Source of the DNA: Symsagittifera roscoffensis
Taxonomy: Eukaryota; Xenacoelomorpha; Acoela; Convolutidae
Direction of reading: 5' to 3'
DNA: 64,000 nt
NCBI RefSeq assembly: GCF_963678635.1
Contig: NC_087064.1
Coordinates: forward strand, 69,740,123 to 69,804,122
Shown here: piece by piece, positions 10,409 to 20,504 of the stretch
How the letters are laid out: each line of letters opens with the position of its first letter
Numbering within the stretch: position 1 is the first letter of the stretch
The notes under the pieces: model-generated
Seen by the model: only the letters and a program-made list of their open reading frames with translations
Told to the model about the DNA's origin: nothing
Databases searched by the model: none
Made by a program: the position numbers and the translations under genes

Positions 10409-13400
10409 ACCTGCAACAACCGCCACTGGGGACATCACATCTGATACTGGGGGACAGCTTGGTCAGAGTACTATTGAATTTGAGGACCTCTTGGGTCACC
10501 ACACTGATGGCATTCGGAGGAGCGTCCATAGCCCAGTTATACCGGATGGTGGAACTAATTAATCCAGGGAGGATCCCCAATGTGATGATCCTGGTTGGAA
10601 CGAATGACATCTCCAGGGGTTCGGATGAGCAGGAAGTACTATGGGAATCAATGATGGTGTGCTTGTTTATTACCCTCTGGCAGAAATTCAATTGCGCGGT
10701 ACTGACCGTTTGCACGGTGCCAATGAACACGAGGAGCTTGACAGCAGCAGAAGGAAGGCACAACGAAGGAGTCGTCAGGTGGAACAACATCTTGAGGAAC
10801 CTCGCAAGTCGGAATGCCGGAAGAATGATCCTCATGGGCATCGAACATGAGTTGAGAGCTATGGATCAGGCCAGGCTGACCACGGACGGCATCCACTTCG
10901 ATAGTATCGAAGGACAGGCTTGGTTGAATCGAGTCTTCCAAGAGCGGTTGGATGAACAAGAGTCGGAACTCTTTGACACAGGAGTGCTGAAGGAAAAAGG
11001 AAAAGCGAGTGACGCGGTGATTACCTCCTTTGTGCCTCCTAGCCTGGAAAAACGCTTGGGGACGGTCCCGGCCGTCACGAACTACAGACAACAGAGCTCC
11101 AGCGAACCAGATCAAAAGACAGACGTACAGGATCGATTGGGAGAAGCGCCGATGAGGAGGACCATCCATCTTAGGAGAAGAATAGAACCTGTCAACCCAA
11201 TCGAAGAGACAGCCAGCACGTCTAGATCGGACACGAGATCGGAGACGACAAGTACCAGTCGAGAGGAGAGACGCCCGGGCAGAGGCTCGTTGATGTGGTC
11301 AAGACCCATACCATCTCCCTGGCATGTATACGAAGACGAACTAATGAAGCTGAATCTCCAGATGGTAAGCTTCATCGAAGATGCAAGGAGGATGCTGAAT
11401 GGAGCGACGATATCCGTCAGCAGACTGTACTCGATAACCGGCGTAGACTGGTTGATAGCCGCTAGCGTAAATTTCAGCTCCACGACGGCCTTGAGATTTG
11501 CTGACCTAGGGGGACTGCCCTCTAACAACACAATGGGACCAGTGAACGCGAGACCATTGCAGGAATTGAGATTGAATCATGATGAGGGGAATCGGGAAGA
11601 GAGACCAGGAAGATTTCTGATGACGAGAGCGCCGATTGGACAACATGTGAAGATGTTCAGGCAGCTGACGACACCCCCTGGTCATGTGAAGGAAAGAATA
11701 TACCCAAAACTAGTGGGTCAAGATGGTGATATCCAAAGATACGGCGGGTTGAAAGCGATAAAGAAAGATGAGACTATCTTCGCCGCCTATGGCAAAGCAG
11801 AACTGAGGAATGCCAAGATCATGATAGTAGCGAATTCAGAGTTCGTGTGCACCTCCAAGTCTCTGTTTTGGCCGGACGTTATAATGTTGGCAGCGGTCGA
11901 TCTGGACCTACTGCAATCGGTATCTCTGGCTATAGGGGTAAAAAGGCAGACGGACATGAACCCAATTACGATCGTGTTTGCTGTCATCAACGACCATCTA
12001 CACAGTAGAGGTTTTCTGAGCAGACTCAGAGATCCTACAACGGCAGAGAATGCTGTGTGGCCAGCGATAAAAGATATCCTTGAGTCGATGGGTGAAGTGG
12101 TGGATGCGACGAAGGAGGGGTCGTTCACCAAAGTGACACCGAGAGTAGTATTCGCGTTGTCTCCGGGGTATGCATATCTCCCGGATGCACTGAAATTCGT
12201 GTAGGCGATTGTGACCTTGCTTTCGGAAAGAAAATATGATGTGATCATATCAGCCCCAAATCGCATGATAGAGATGGAGAACCTGAGGCCACTCAGGGCT
12301 GAACGACCTGCAATGTGGTCAGATATCTCGAACGCCATGAGAGGATTCAAGGACCATGCGCTGCACATGTTAGTGTTGGACGAGGTGCTGGGGTTGGAAC
12401 TGTCCAATTTCAGTCGACAGCTCAAACTGAAGCCGGGAATAGACGACGACCATCGAGTGATCGTAGCGATGTCCAACGAATTAGGGTTACGAGCAATGGA
12501 AGTGACAGGTGAAAACACTAGAAGGAAAAATTCACTAGAGACTAGAGCTCATTTGGAGGCGATGGTTTTGAGAATCAAACCGGAAGCCAACCAGTGGCTA
12601 CACCTAAATCCTCGAGTAGCGGCATTGGGTGGAGATGCTTTTGAGCAAGGCCCTGTGATGATCACGAAGATCCATGCCTACTTGTTAAAGGAGGTGAACC
12701 TGGCGGAAAATGCTGGAGAAAAGACCGCTGAATTTGTGAACAGAATGTGTCAGATCACCCTGGAAACCTTCTGGACCCAGGAAGTGAAGGGACAGGAAGG
12801 CTTTGAACGGACGGACAGCATGCTGGAAGGGTTGGGAGCCGGATGGACCGCGTCCTTCTTGGCAAAAGTCTACCCGAAAGTCTCTCATTACTTGATTAGG
12901 GAATTCCTCCAAGCAGTAGTGGAAGTGTCAATAGTGGAACTAATAGCCTTGTTCGTGACGTTTGGAGCAGAGAGTTTCGTGAAAGGACCGGCGTTGCTGC
13001 TCACCGAAGGAATTCAGAACCTGCGATTAGATGGACTACTAACACTGATTGCGATTACCCACGGAAACTTGGGAGGACTAATGAAATTGACACGTTGTCC
13101 AGAGCAGATGAGAGAGAGAGTGAGGAATTTAGATATGAAGAAATCCACGGACTCGTGGAATAAGATAAGAGACCTGAGACACACTCTTATCCAATATCTC
13201 TTACAACAAAATTGCTTTGGAACGGGAGAAGATGAGACCATCGAAAGAGAAGAAGATGTTAGACGACATGTTGGAGGCATGCCCCTGTTAACCGATCTGA
13301 GCTTGGCTATGAGAACCGACCCCTTAACATTGATCAGAGGAGCCACGGAGTTTGTGACAGTGATCTATGGACCAGCAGTCACGTTTGCGTTCCCTGACGT

Positions 13401-13578
13401 TAAGGCGGAGGCGTATAGGAGGTCGGTGCTGCACCTGAACCTCATATCAGCAGTGGACGGTAGTGCACTGAACTGGTGTGAGCAGCACACATTGCGGGAG
13501 CTCATGAGTGAAGATCGGTTATTTGCGAAAATATCAGAGCCAGAGATGACAGTCATCAATGACGCATGGGAGAAGTAG
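10225..13578 (+). pseudogene. Accessory ORF B: SGNH/GDSL hydrolase-like domain fused to a large conserved region
   Basis: The frame is open from 10225 and is broken once by a TAG at 12202-12204, where element M reads a Tyr codon. Near the start are SGNH-hydrolase signatures: LILGDSLV (GDS at 10450-10458, block I), LVGTNDI (10591-10611, block III) and DGIHFD (Asp 10885, His 10894, block V). These would supply the Ser, Gly/Asn and Asp/His of an esterase-type active site. The remaining 800 or so residues are unrecognised but strongly conserved in element M, for example KSLFWPDVIMLAAVDL against KLFWPETLVYLLPSAEL, and GPAVTFAFPD against GPAVTNAFPD. No ATG was found ahead of the GDS block in this frame. 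The substrate is unknown. Confidence 0.75.
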
Positions 13579-15366
13579 AAAGAGGACACATCGAAGTGTT
13601 TCCGAAGCTTTGGAATCTGAGACCCTATGATAAAACGAATGGTGAGATAACCAGAGTGCCTCGTCTCACTGCAGCATATCATAAGGTGAGAGAAGAGTCG
13701 AAAGACTGGGGTGATTACGAGAAGCTGCCGGAGGCAATGCCTGAATTCCCTCTGATAAGAAGGATGTTGCTCGGAGCAGTCTCCGTGGTACAAACTCCTA
13801 GGTTGAGAGCATTCGAAACCAATGAAAGGAGAATAGGGAATTTCGTAGCAACGATGGATACATACTTTGTGGGAAGAAATGCCGCTGTGTTACAGTACAC
13901 GCGATTTGCCTATACGGATCAAGCGACGAGAAGGCGAATAAGCAACGCCGCGACTTTCAAGCCTGGAAGATTTGATGAGGAATGGGCGGGATTAGGCTTA
14001 GCGCCTATGAAGATGAGAGGCAGGACCAAACTGCCTGAGGCCTCTTTGATCCTGACTAGTGTGAAACCGGAGTTGACGGTAGTAGGAACGCTGCGAACGA
14101 GAACCTTCCTAGCACCCTTCGGCTGCGAGGAAATCAAAATGGTCCATGGAGAAGAGGAAGGTGGATCGGCCGGTACATTGATGATACCGAAGTTTCCGGA
14201 AGGAACCAACAATGATAAGCAAGGACGCTCGAGCTTAAAGAAGGATAAGTCAGGAGGAGATGATGGACAGGGAGGAAGCCGTCAAACCGAAGAACCCATG
14301 CAACAAGATGCAAGTCAAGCTGGTGGGGAAGACGACAGGGCATCGACAGAAGGAGTGTCCAGCCTGGATTTCAATAATTTCAGTGATCTTGGGAACAACG
14401 CGGATACGTTGGAGACGACTGAGCCAGCGGATGAAAGCATTTCGACACTGGAGCCTCCTTCAGCCTTTATGGAAATGAAACGGAATTTGCCGGAGAGCAG
14501 CTCTCCTGGAAATTCAAGAAATAACGAACAAATAATCCTCATGGAATCCCCTAGAAGAAGAAGAATAGAGGGCTCAGCCAGAGTACCTTTCTTGGGAACG
14601 TTGCCCGAAGAAGAATGGGAAGTACATCACCGAGACCATGTTGGACAGAGTGGCGTTCATGGAAGAAGTCTGGACAGTAGTTCAGAGCTATGGGACCCAG
14701 TCCATTCTGAAAACAGGTCTCAACCGACCCTTGATGTGGGAAGTCCTTGACAAGCTTGATGAGTGTGAAGGGAGATTGAGTGAGTTGATGATTGACTCAG
14801 CCACGGATGAAAGGGAAGCGAATTCTCCCATCAAGATGACACCGCAGGACGATAAAGTAGAGGTGGTGTATCTGTCAAGAACCAGGAGAGGAACGATGCG
14901 ATCGAAATTGGTGTTTGATAAAATCAACGCGATGAAAATGAAGTTAGGCAGCAGAGTGATGCCGAGGAGAGTAGGAAAGACGAAGGTGGATTCGGAGATA
15001 TCGATGAAAGCTATCAATTCAGCGAAAAGGAAACGAGTCGAAGAGGTCATGGATTTGGGACAAGGTGATTATCAATTGCCTGGCACAGATATAATGTTGA
15101 CTGATATAGCGATGGTGCCACCCATTCTCATGGCGGGAATAAAGTCAACAGGTTATAAATCCAAAAGGAGTGACCGCATTCTAACTGGAGCAACCTTAGA
15201 AATGGAAATACTCAGCCAATGTGGAGAAAGCACAATGAAAGACTTTAAGCCATCTCCCATGAATCACGGAGAGGGAAGTGTCGCAGGACAACTAGTACCA
15301 GTGGAGTACCACCGACTGACCGTATGGAGATGTTGGAGTACCGAAACTCGGCTAGAGGGTATGTGA
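13566..15366 (+). pseudogene. Accessory ORF C: conserved protein of unknown function
   Basis: The ATG at 13566 overlaps the end of ORF B by 13 bases, one base back. The frame runs to 14750, but homology and sense move one base at about 14619 (after EEEWE) into the frame ending at 15366, giving roughly 600 residues in all. The N-terminal half has a conserved block (MPEFPLIRRMLLG; element M has IPEFPTLRRVTLG at about 27180). The middle (14200-14560) is acidic and Ser/Asp-rich. The later part (FMEEVWTVVQSYG, DECEGRLSELM) matches element M at about 26100-26330. A Lys/Arg-rich stretch lies at 14960-15050. No domain was recognised. Confidence 0.6.
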
Positions 15367-16625
15367 TGGCTCTGGAAGATAAGAGTGCCATGGAGGGTTA
15401 TCTGGAGACAATGTTGCAAGGCACCACCCTCAAGCAGAAGGCGTACGGGACTTTAGCGTCGTCTGAGATACAGGCAGAAACGATGGAGCAGTTGGTGAGC
15501 CTTCCATGGAAAGCAGTGGTGTTACGGTACTTCGAAGAAGAGATGAGGACAGCGCCAAGAATACACGCTCTCATGGCAGTACCTTACGTAAGAACAGAGT
15601 TACAACTGAGGTTTGCCTGGTGCATGATGGGACTGACTCGCGAAAAATATGATTCAGAAGAAAGGAAGAGGTCAAAAGAAGAGAAGGTTTTCCTTATGAC
15701 GAACCTGATGGATCTGATAATCCAAGAGGGAGCAGCTGTAGCGTGTGCGAAGCGGAGAGACGCTCTCTGTTTCATTCGATTCATGATAGAGCAGATTTCA
15801 GTACGGGCATTGAACACTTGTGTTAAGATGCTGAGGGAACGCGATGAGTGAGCGAAAGCCTTACTCTTGCTAGCACTGCTGGATATGCAGCAAAGCAAAC
15901 CGATGAGGGTGAAAATGAAAGAACCCGAGGAGTTAGAGCCAATGAGAAAGATAGACGAAATCAGGAGATTTTCAAACAAGGAGCTGAGACTCACTAAAGA
16001 ATCTATGGGGGCACTACCGAAATCCAGTGAATACTGTGGACCGATCAAGAAGAAGTCACACAGCTACGTGTCCGGAATCATAGGGATAGCATACAACCCT
16101 TTCCTGAGTGAAGACATACGCGATTGCTTCTTCGATTACGAGCAGGCAGTGTTGCTAAGATTATGGACCTCGAGAATTGTAACGATTAAGAGCGCTAATA
16201 ATGCACAGACCAAGTTGGGACTGGTCTTGGAAGAAGAGGTGACTGCAACTTCCGTACTAAAATCCGACAAAAGTGTGGAGTTTGGGTTGGGATTCTCAGA
16301 TGAATTACTGAGAACGAGCGTGATGGCAGTGTGGGAATTGATGAGGCCATTATGGTGACCTAGTCCCAACGCTGACTCGATATTACGGGCGACACAAGAC
16401 GTGCAGAGGGAGCTGAATGCAGACTGTAACCTGCGTGACCTTAACATTATATATAATGTGATGATAACGGCCTCTAGGAGCAACGGTGAAGATAAAGTGG
16501 AGTTGCCTGGCTGGGGACCGGAAGACTGGGTCAAACCTGGTAGCTGTCTGGCGGAAGTCTGTGGACTGGAAGTTCACGTTTGTAGAGGTCTGGACTGTGT
16601 GAAGAGAAACAACACAAGCAATTGA
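15324..16625 (+). pseudogene. Accessory ORF D: conserved protein of unknown function
   Basis: The ATG at 15324 overlaps ORF C by 43 bases, in the -1 frame. The frame is broken by TGA codons at 15849-15851 and 16356-16358 and then stays open to 16625. Element M keeps several blocks in the same order: LRYFEEEMRTAP / FEYFEDEMTAP (about 25400), KIDEIRRFSNKE / KLNEIRRFSNKK (about 24980) and SYVSGIIGIAYNPFL / QYVSGVMEMAYKPFL (about 24860), then LLRLWTSRIV / LLKFWTERIV (about 24780). This shows that the broken pieces belong to one gene of about 430 residues. The protein is mostly helical in composition, with no signal peptide or membrane segment. Unrecognised. Confidence 0.55.
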
Positions 16626-17452
16626 CGGTATTGTTTGGAAACGTGGTGATGAAAGCAAGAACGGAAACGGAACTGATAGCGGATTGTCATGGAGGAACCG
16701 AGGTGAATCTAGTGACTGCACTAGGATTCTACAGCATGTTTAGTTCTTTAGAGTCACTATTGAATCTAGAACAGAGACATGAGATGGTCACTGCCATCAG
16801 TGTAGAAGTATTCCCAGGAGTCCTGCAAACCGAGCAGAAACACATAGGAAAATGGAGGGAAGCCATCGAGGCGGAAATGAACATCAGACACAGTGAGACT
16901 TATTGTAGACCATCAGGAGCACGATATTTGGTGGGCTCGAGATTGGCTCCAATGTGCAAGAGCAGATACCCGGTGCATTTCGTAGCTGTGGATGTAAGGA
17001 GTACGAAAACGATCGTGGATCAAGCCTTCTCAGTGTCAAAGTGTGTGAGACTAACAAGAATGTCCAAAAAATCTCACGAGTTGTTACGTAAGATGTTCTC
17101 AGCAGTTCCAGAGAGAACGAAGGAGGAGTTGGAATCGATACTGGGGAAGAAGTTCATGGGATACGTGAGTGGGAACTTCAGTGATTTTGAAAGACAGAAA
17201 CAGAGAGGATCAACTGTTACAGATTACAATACAGTAGACGAGAATGATGAAGTCCACCGAGTGATGATGGAAGTGGAACCATTACTGGAAGCTTCGGGAA
17301 AACGTAATTGGAGGAGCATCATGTTGACACATGACGAGTTTCCCTGCCACTGCCTGCTGCAGACCTGGTGGTATCCCAAGCGTAGTAATCTGGTGTTGAT
17401 CTGGGACTCTGGAGAGCTGCTCTCCATGGGTTTACCAGACTCAGAGTTATGA
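16586..17452 (+). CDS. Accessory ORF E: conserved protein of unknown function
   Basis: The frame opens at 16586 after a TAG and overlaps ORF D in the -1 direction. No ATG is near the start, so it may be read by frameshifting or its start may be lost. The C-terminal 70 residues are the best conserved part: PLLEASGKRNWRSIMLTHDE, FPCHCLLQTWWYPKRSNLVL and IWDSG. The element M counterpart at 23507-24001 shows FLLEASGERNLRSINLTHGE and CHCLAQTVWYPEQSNLCLIW. The Cys-His-Cys cluster could bind metal, but that is inference. The stop (17450-17452) overlaps the ATG of ORF F as ATGA. Confidence 0.55.
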   Translation, partial: RSGLCEEKQHKQLTVLFGNVVMKARTETELIADCHGGTEVNLVTALGFYSMFSSLESLLNLEQRHEMVTAISVEVFPGVLQTEQKHIGKWREAIEAEMNIRHSETYCRPSGARYLVGSRLAPMCKSRYPVHFVAVDVRSTKTIVDQAFSVSKCVRLTRMSKKSHELLRKMFSAVPERTKEELESILGKKFMGYVSGNFSDFERQKQRGSTVTDYNTVDENDEVHRVMMEVEPLLEASGKRNWRSIMLTHDEFPCHCLLQTWWYPKRSNLVLIWDSGELLSMGLPDSEL

Positions 17453-18063
17453 TGGCGATACGATGGCTGGAAGCTCATGTGAAGGAAAACAATAGACAGG
17501 AGGCGCCAACGATAGAATAGTTGCGGAAATTGGATTGTCTAAAAGATTTAGGTCTTTTTGAGACAATGTGCAAGATTCTAAACATTCTGACGGAAGTGAA
17601 GAAGATATGGGCAAGAAGACGATTGATGCCATGGTTCAGAGCTAACATGACTGCATGGTTGTACGAATATGCTAAAAAGCATATGTCGAAGCACGGCAGA
17701 GTGTACAGTGAATATCAGCTTGACATTGGAGCAGGAGCTTTCAAGCGAGCTCTCGTGACTCATCGAAATGCAGTGACCACCGCTGTGAAAAAAAATTCCG
17801 GGACAAGTGAACGTAGTGGAAAGGAAAAGGCAGAGATGTTGAAGGAAGATTTGGAGAGAAATGTGACGTTGTGTCTCCACAACAGCTTCTGCAGGAACAG
17901 ATAATCTAACGTGGATCCCCAACCTTCTTGCAAACAGAGGGTAGAAGAGCAGAAGTGTTGGAGAACTGCTTCCAACAGCGTCAGAATAGCTAATGATGTG
18001 TTGCAAGACACAGAAACTGAAAGTGCAGAGTCAGTATCACAGGAGGAAGATATGGAACATTGA
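17449..18063 (+). pseudogene. Accessory ORF F: conserved C-terminal protein with LHNSFC motif
   Basis: It starts with ATG at 17449, overlapping the ORF E stop by four bases. A TAG at 17518-17520 and a TAA at 17902-17904 interrupt the frame, which then runs on to the TGA at 18061-18063. Conserved blocks are FETMCKILN, LMPWFRA and DLERNVTLCLHNSFCRNR. The last recurs in element B (about 20090-20150, DLERGVSLCLHNSFCRNR) and in element M (about 23200, DLAKNVSLSLHNSFC). Conservation in three copies supports a real gene, about 200 residues long. Family unknown. Confidence 0.55.
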
Positions 18064-18865
18064 CAAATGGCCGAAAGACGAGAGACAAAAAGAGACGAAA
18101 TTAGAAGAATTTAGAAGTTTTAGAATTTAGAAGTCTAAAAACAAAGGAGTGATGAAGAAAAAGTTGAAACTCAGAACTATTTTATGTGTGTGAAAAAACT
18201 CAAGTGAGAAACTAAGCAACCAAGTTGTAATTGAAAACTGAAACATTTAGTTGAGTTTTGAAATTGTTGCATTTATAAATTTGCATTTTGATTTTATTTA
18301 AGTGGCTTTAGAGACGCTTACTTTCTATTTATTTAGAAAGGCTTGAGTAAAGAGTATATTCAAGTATTCCAGCCTGCATGACTGTTTTTAATCAGCTAGG
18401 AGATATGATCACTTTGTGGTGACATGAAAGGCTTGGGTAATCTCTCGAAGAGGGAAATTGTTTCATTGTTCTTTCTAACCACAGAGTTTCTTAGTTTTAA
18501 TAATCAGGACAATAACAAGCAAGATTTCCGAAGGGAAGAAGCATAGTAGGATAATTTTAGCTTGTTGGTTGGCAGGACTGTCCTGCAAACCAACACCTTT
18601 TAAATCTAGGAGAAACAGTTTTTAATCAGGACATTGACATTGGAAGTCGGAAAATATGTTTTTATCTTAGGTCATATTCTCAATGTGCAGATTAATGAAA
18701 GAATTTGAAGGCTATAGTGATGTAGTATGATGCCATTTATATTCTGCAGTGAGTCGATATGACGTGGATAAAAGTAATTTCGTGCATTTTGTAAATTCTG
18801 TTTGATGACACTGTACCTATTTTACGAACATTGCGAGACTCAATGAGGACATTGACCGGACTGCA
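18064..18865 (+). other. 3' untranslated tract of element A
   Basis: No ORF supported. The stretch from about 18400 to 18860 is closely matched by 49830-50165 inside element C. Shared pieces include TTTATATTCTGCAGTGAG followed by TCGATATGACGTGGATAAA, and CTCAATGAGGACATTGACCG. This identifies it as the conserved tract just before the 3' LTR. In C it ends with CCGGGGAGTA directly before the LTR; in A that purine tract is altered to CCGGACTGCAG. Confidence 0.75.
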
Positions 18866-19291
18866 GACCAAAATGCAGATTCAGCATATTCGAGTTTTAG
18901 CAGCGAACCTTCCGAATTGACGGTTTTAAGTGATTAACAACGTTATTGGGACGATTAGTCAAACGGTGAAGGTCAGAAAAATTCGAAGTATGACGTCATA
19001 TTTCTGAGAAACGTCAGAAACGGCCATTTTGGCAGAAAACCGGAAGAAAAACACAACAACATTAGTTGCGATAGCGAAAACAACAGAAATTGTGATCGAA
19101 AAACAACAACAGATTGCAGGAATAGCAGAGACCGTTCCGAGTTGCAATATTGTGTCGCTACAATAGTTGCAAGGCCGTTGCGAACAACGGTGAAGGGTGG
19201 AAAACCAGCCTTCCGGAAGGAGAATAAGAGCCTTATTTCCCCGGATTCGAGAATCCGGAGGGGTCTCGGGACTGGAACTTTTATTAACTTG

Positions 19292-19298
19292 TATAAAT
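19292..19298 (+). promoter_or_regulatory. TATA-like box in LTR of element A
   Basis: TATAAAT lies about 150 bases upstream of an AATAAA, the usual spacing of a retroelement promoter and poly(A) signal within one LTR. A related TTTATATAAAC is present in the 3' LTR of element C near 50643. Functional use is inferred from position only. Confidence 0.4.
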
Positions 19299-19392
19299 TT
19301 TTAGCTTCCCTATTATGTCCTGAATTGAATTTAATTAACATCTGAATTCATTCTACTAAGATGAGAAGCTAGGAGTTGGGGGAAAGGGTTGA

Positions 19393-19407
19393 TCCATCTT
19401 CGATGGA
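19393..19407 (+). promoter_or_regulatory. Conserved LTR stem-loop
   Basis: TCCATC-TTC-GATGGA is a perfect 6-bp stem with a 3-base loop. It recurs in every LTR here: 47703 (loop TCC), 49200, 50748, 21041 (stem AATCCAT/ATGGATT) and 46576 (stem GATCCAT/ATGGATC). It lies between the TATA-like box and AATAAA, so it would be in the RNA. Confidence 0.6.
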
Positions 19408-19732
19408 GATGATGATTTTTATCTACTGAACAAAAAACAATAATAATTCAATAAATAGTAGTAGCCCTGATTTTAGGATTGACCTCGTGGTCTGGAGATA
19501 CTGAGACCCAGCCATGAGCTCACTATTTCTGCATGTAATTAAGTTAATCTGAGTGTTTTGACCGAAGCCGAAAGCAATAACGTTTTTGTCGACCCGATGT
19601 TAGAAAGACCTACGGAAGGACTGGCTTGGTAGAGACGGTTAAAAGCATGTAAAGCTCTGTTTAGACGTTGGCCAGTCGTCTTAGGACTTAGTTTTTTTTC
19701 CGTCGATATGTATCTTCCGGGCTAATGTTACA

Positions 19733-20291
19733 GGCCGTGCCGACACCTGAGCAGCTAATCAACGTAAAGATGAACCGCAACTTAGATCTTTTCAGAACCA
19801 CCTGCAAGATTCTGAGAATACCCAAAGCCATTGAGAGAGTATGGTCAAGGCAAGGATTGATGCCTTGGTTCCGTGCAGTGAAGACATCATGGATGTGTGA
19901 ACGCGCGAAGCGTCATGTGTCTAGGAACACGGAAGCCTATCAATCATTCCAGCTTGATATAGGACCGGGAGTGGAATGGACGGTCCTATAAAAGAGCATT
20001 CTTAACGCACCGAAACGCTCTCACCACGGCGGTGAAGTGAGTAGCTGGAGCACCTTGTGTGACTGAAACTGAAAAGAGAGAGGTCTTACGAGCTGACCTG
20101 GAACGGGGTGTGAGCCTGTGTCTTCACAACAGCTTTTGCAGGAACCGGGAGCAAAAGGTGAATGTGGACTTGCTACCTGTTGCAAACCGAGGCTGTTGGA
20201 ACAGGAGAGTTGGGGGACGGCCCGCAACTCCACGGACATATTGGAAAAAGTTCTAGAAGACAGTGAAACTGAATATCAGGATGGAGAAGCA
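19733..20291 (+). pseudogene. ORF F fragment of element B
   Basis: Homologous to ORF F of element A (17521-17910): FRTTCKILRIPKAIERVW, LMPWFRA, and FQLDIGPG near 19950. One frameshift near 19975 moves the sense into the frame that reads DLERGVSLCLHNSFCRNR at about 20095-20150. It is cut at the left by the LTR of A and at the right by the N gap. It shows that element B had the same last accessory gene as A and M. Confidence 0.75.
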
Positions 20292-20491
20292 NNNNNNNNN
20301 NNNNNNNNNNNNNNNNNNNNNNNNNNNNNNNNNNNNNNNNNNNNNNNNNNNNNNNNNNNNNNNNNNNNNNNNNNNNNNNNNNNNNNNNNNNNNNNNNNNN
20401 NNNNNNNNNNNNNNNNNNNNNNNNNNNNNNNNNNNNNNNNNNNNNNNNNNNNNNNNNNNNNNNNNNNNNNNNNNNNNNNNNNNNNNNNNNN
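20292..20491. other. Assembly gap (200 N)
   Basis: A run of exactly 200 N, probably a scaffold gap of arbitrary length. Open frames across it are meaningless. Confidence 0.99.
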
Positions 20492-20494
20492 TGT

Positions 20495-20504
20495 CCGGGG
20501 AGTA
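20495..20504 (+). promoter_or_regulatory. Polypurine tract before LTR of element B
   Basis: CCGGGGAGTA lies immediately before the LTR start TG. The same tract precedes the 3' LTRs of element C (50159-50168) and element M (22559-22568, minus strand). It would prime plus-strand DNA synthesis. Confidence 0.7.

Larger units (their letters stand above)
1..19732 (+). mobile_element. Element A: giant Ty3/Gypsy-type LTR retroelement, 5' end outside window
   Basis: In order this stretch holds gag, protease, reverse transcriptase, RNase H, integrase with a GPF module, a macrodomain-like tail, about 9 kb of extra ORFs (A-F), a 3' untranslated tract and a 3' LTR ending in TGTTACA. The domain order RT-RNase H-integrase is that of Ty3/Gypsy elements. 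The 5' LTR and leader are missing because the gag frame is already open at base 3. With a roughly 0.9-kb LTR and a leader added, the whole would be about 21 kb or more, far above the usual 5-10 kb. Single stops and frameshifts in most genes show it is a decayed copy. Element M on the minus strand has the same order. Confidence 0.9.
18866..19732 (+). repeat. 3' LTR of element A
   Basis: About 870 bp. The 3' end, CTAATGTTACA, corresponds to CGAATGTTACA in the other LTRs. The 5' edge is damaged, so the start is approximate. A TATA-like TATAAAT lies at 19292-19298, a stem-loop (TCCATC-TTC-GATGGA) at 19393-19407 and AATAAA at 19450-19455. This order fits U3-R-U5. Similar LTRs occur at 20505, 47153, 48651 and 50169. 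Confidence 0.85.

Noticed and set aside
10236-10841. 201-residue minus-strand ORF
   Set aside because: Opposite to ORF B, where SGNH motifs and homology to element M support the plus strand.
11787-12518. 243-residue minus-strand ORF
   Set aside because: Antisense shadow of ORF B; no recognisable motif.
10225-18063. Envelope gene among the accessory ORFs
   Set aside because: No signal peptide, furin-like site, fusion peptide or C-terminal membrane anchor seen in ORFs A-F; they do not look like an envelope protein.
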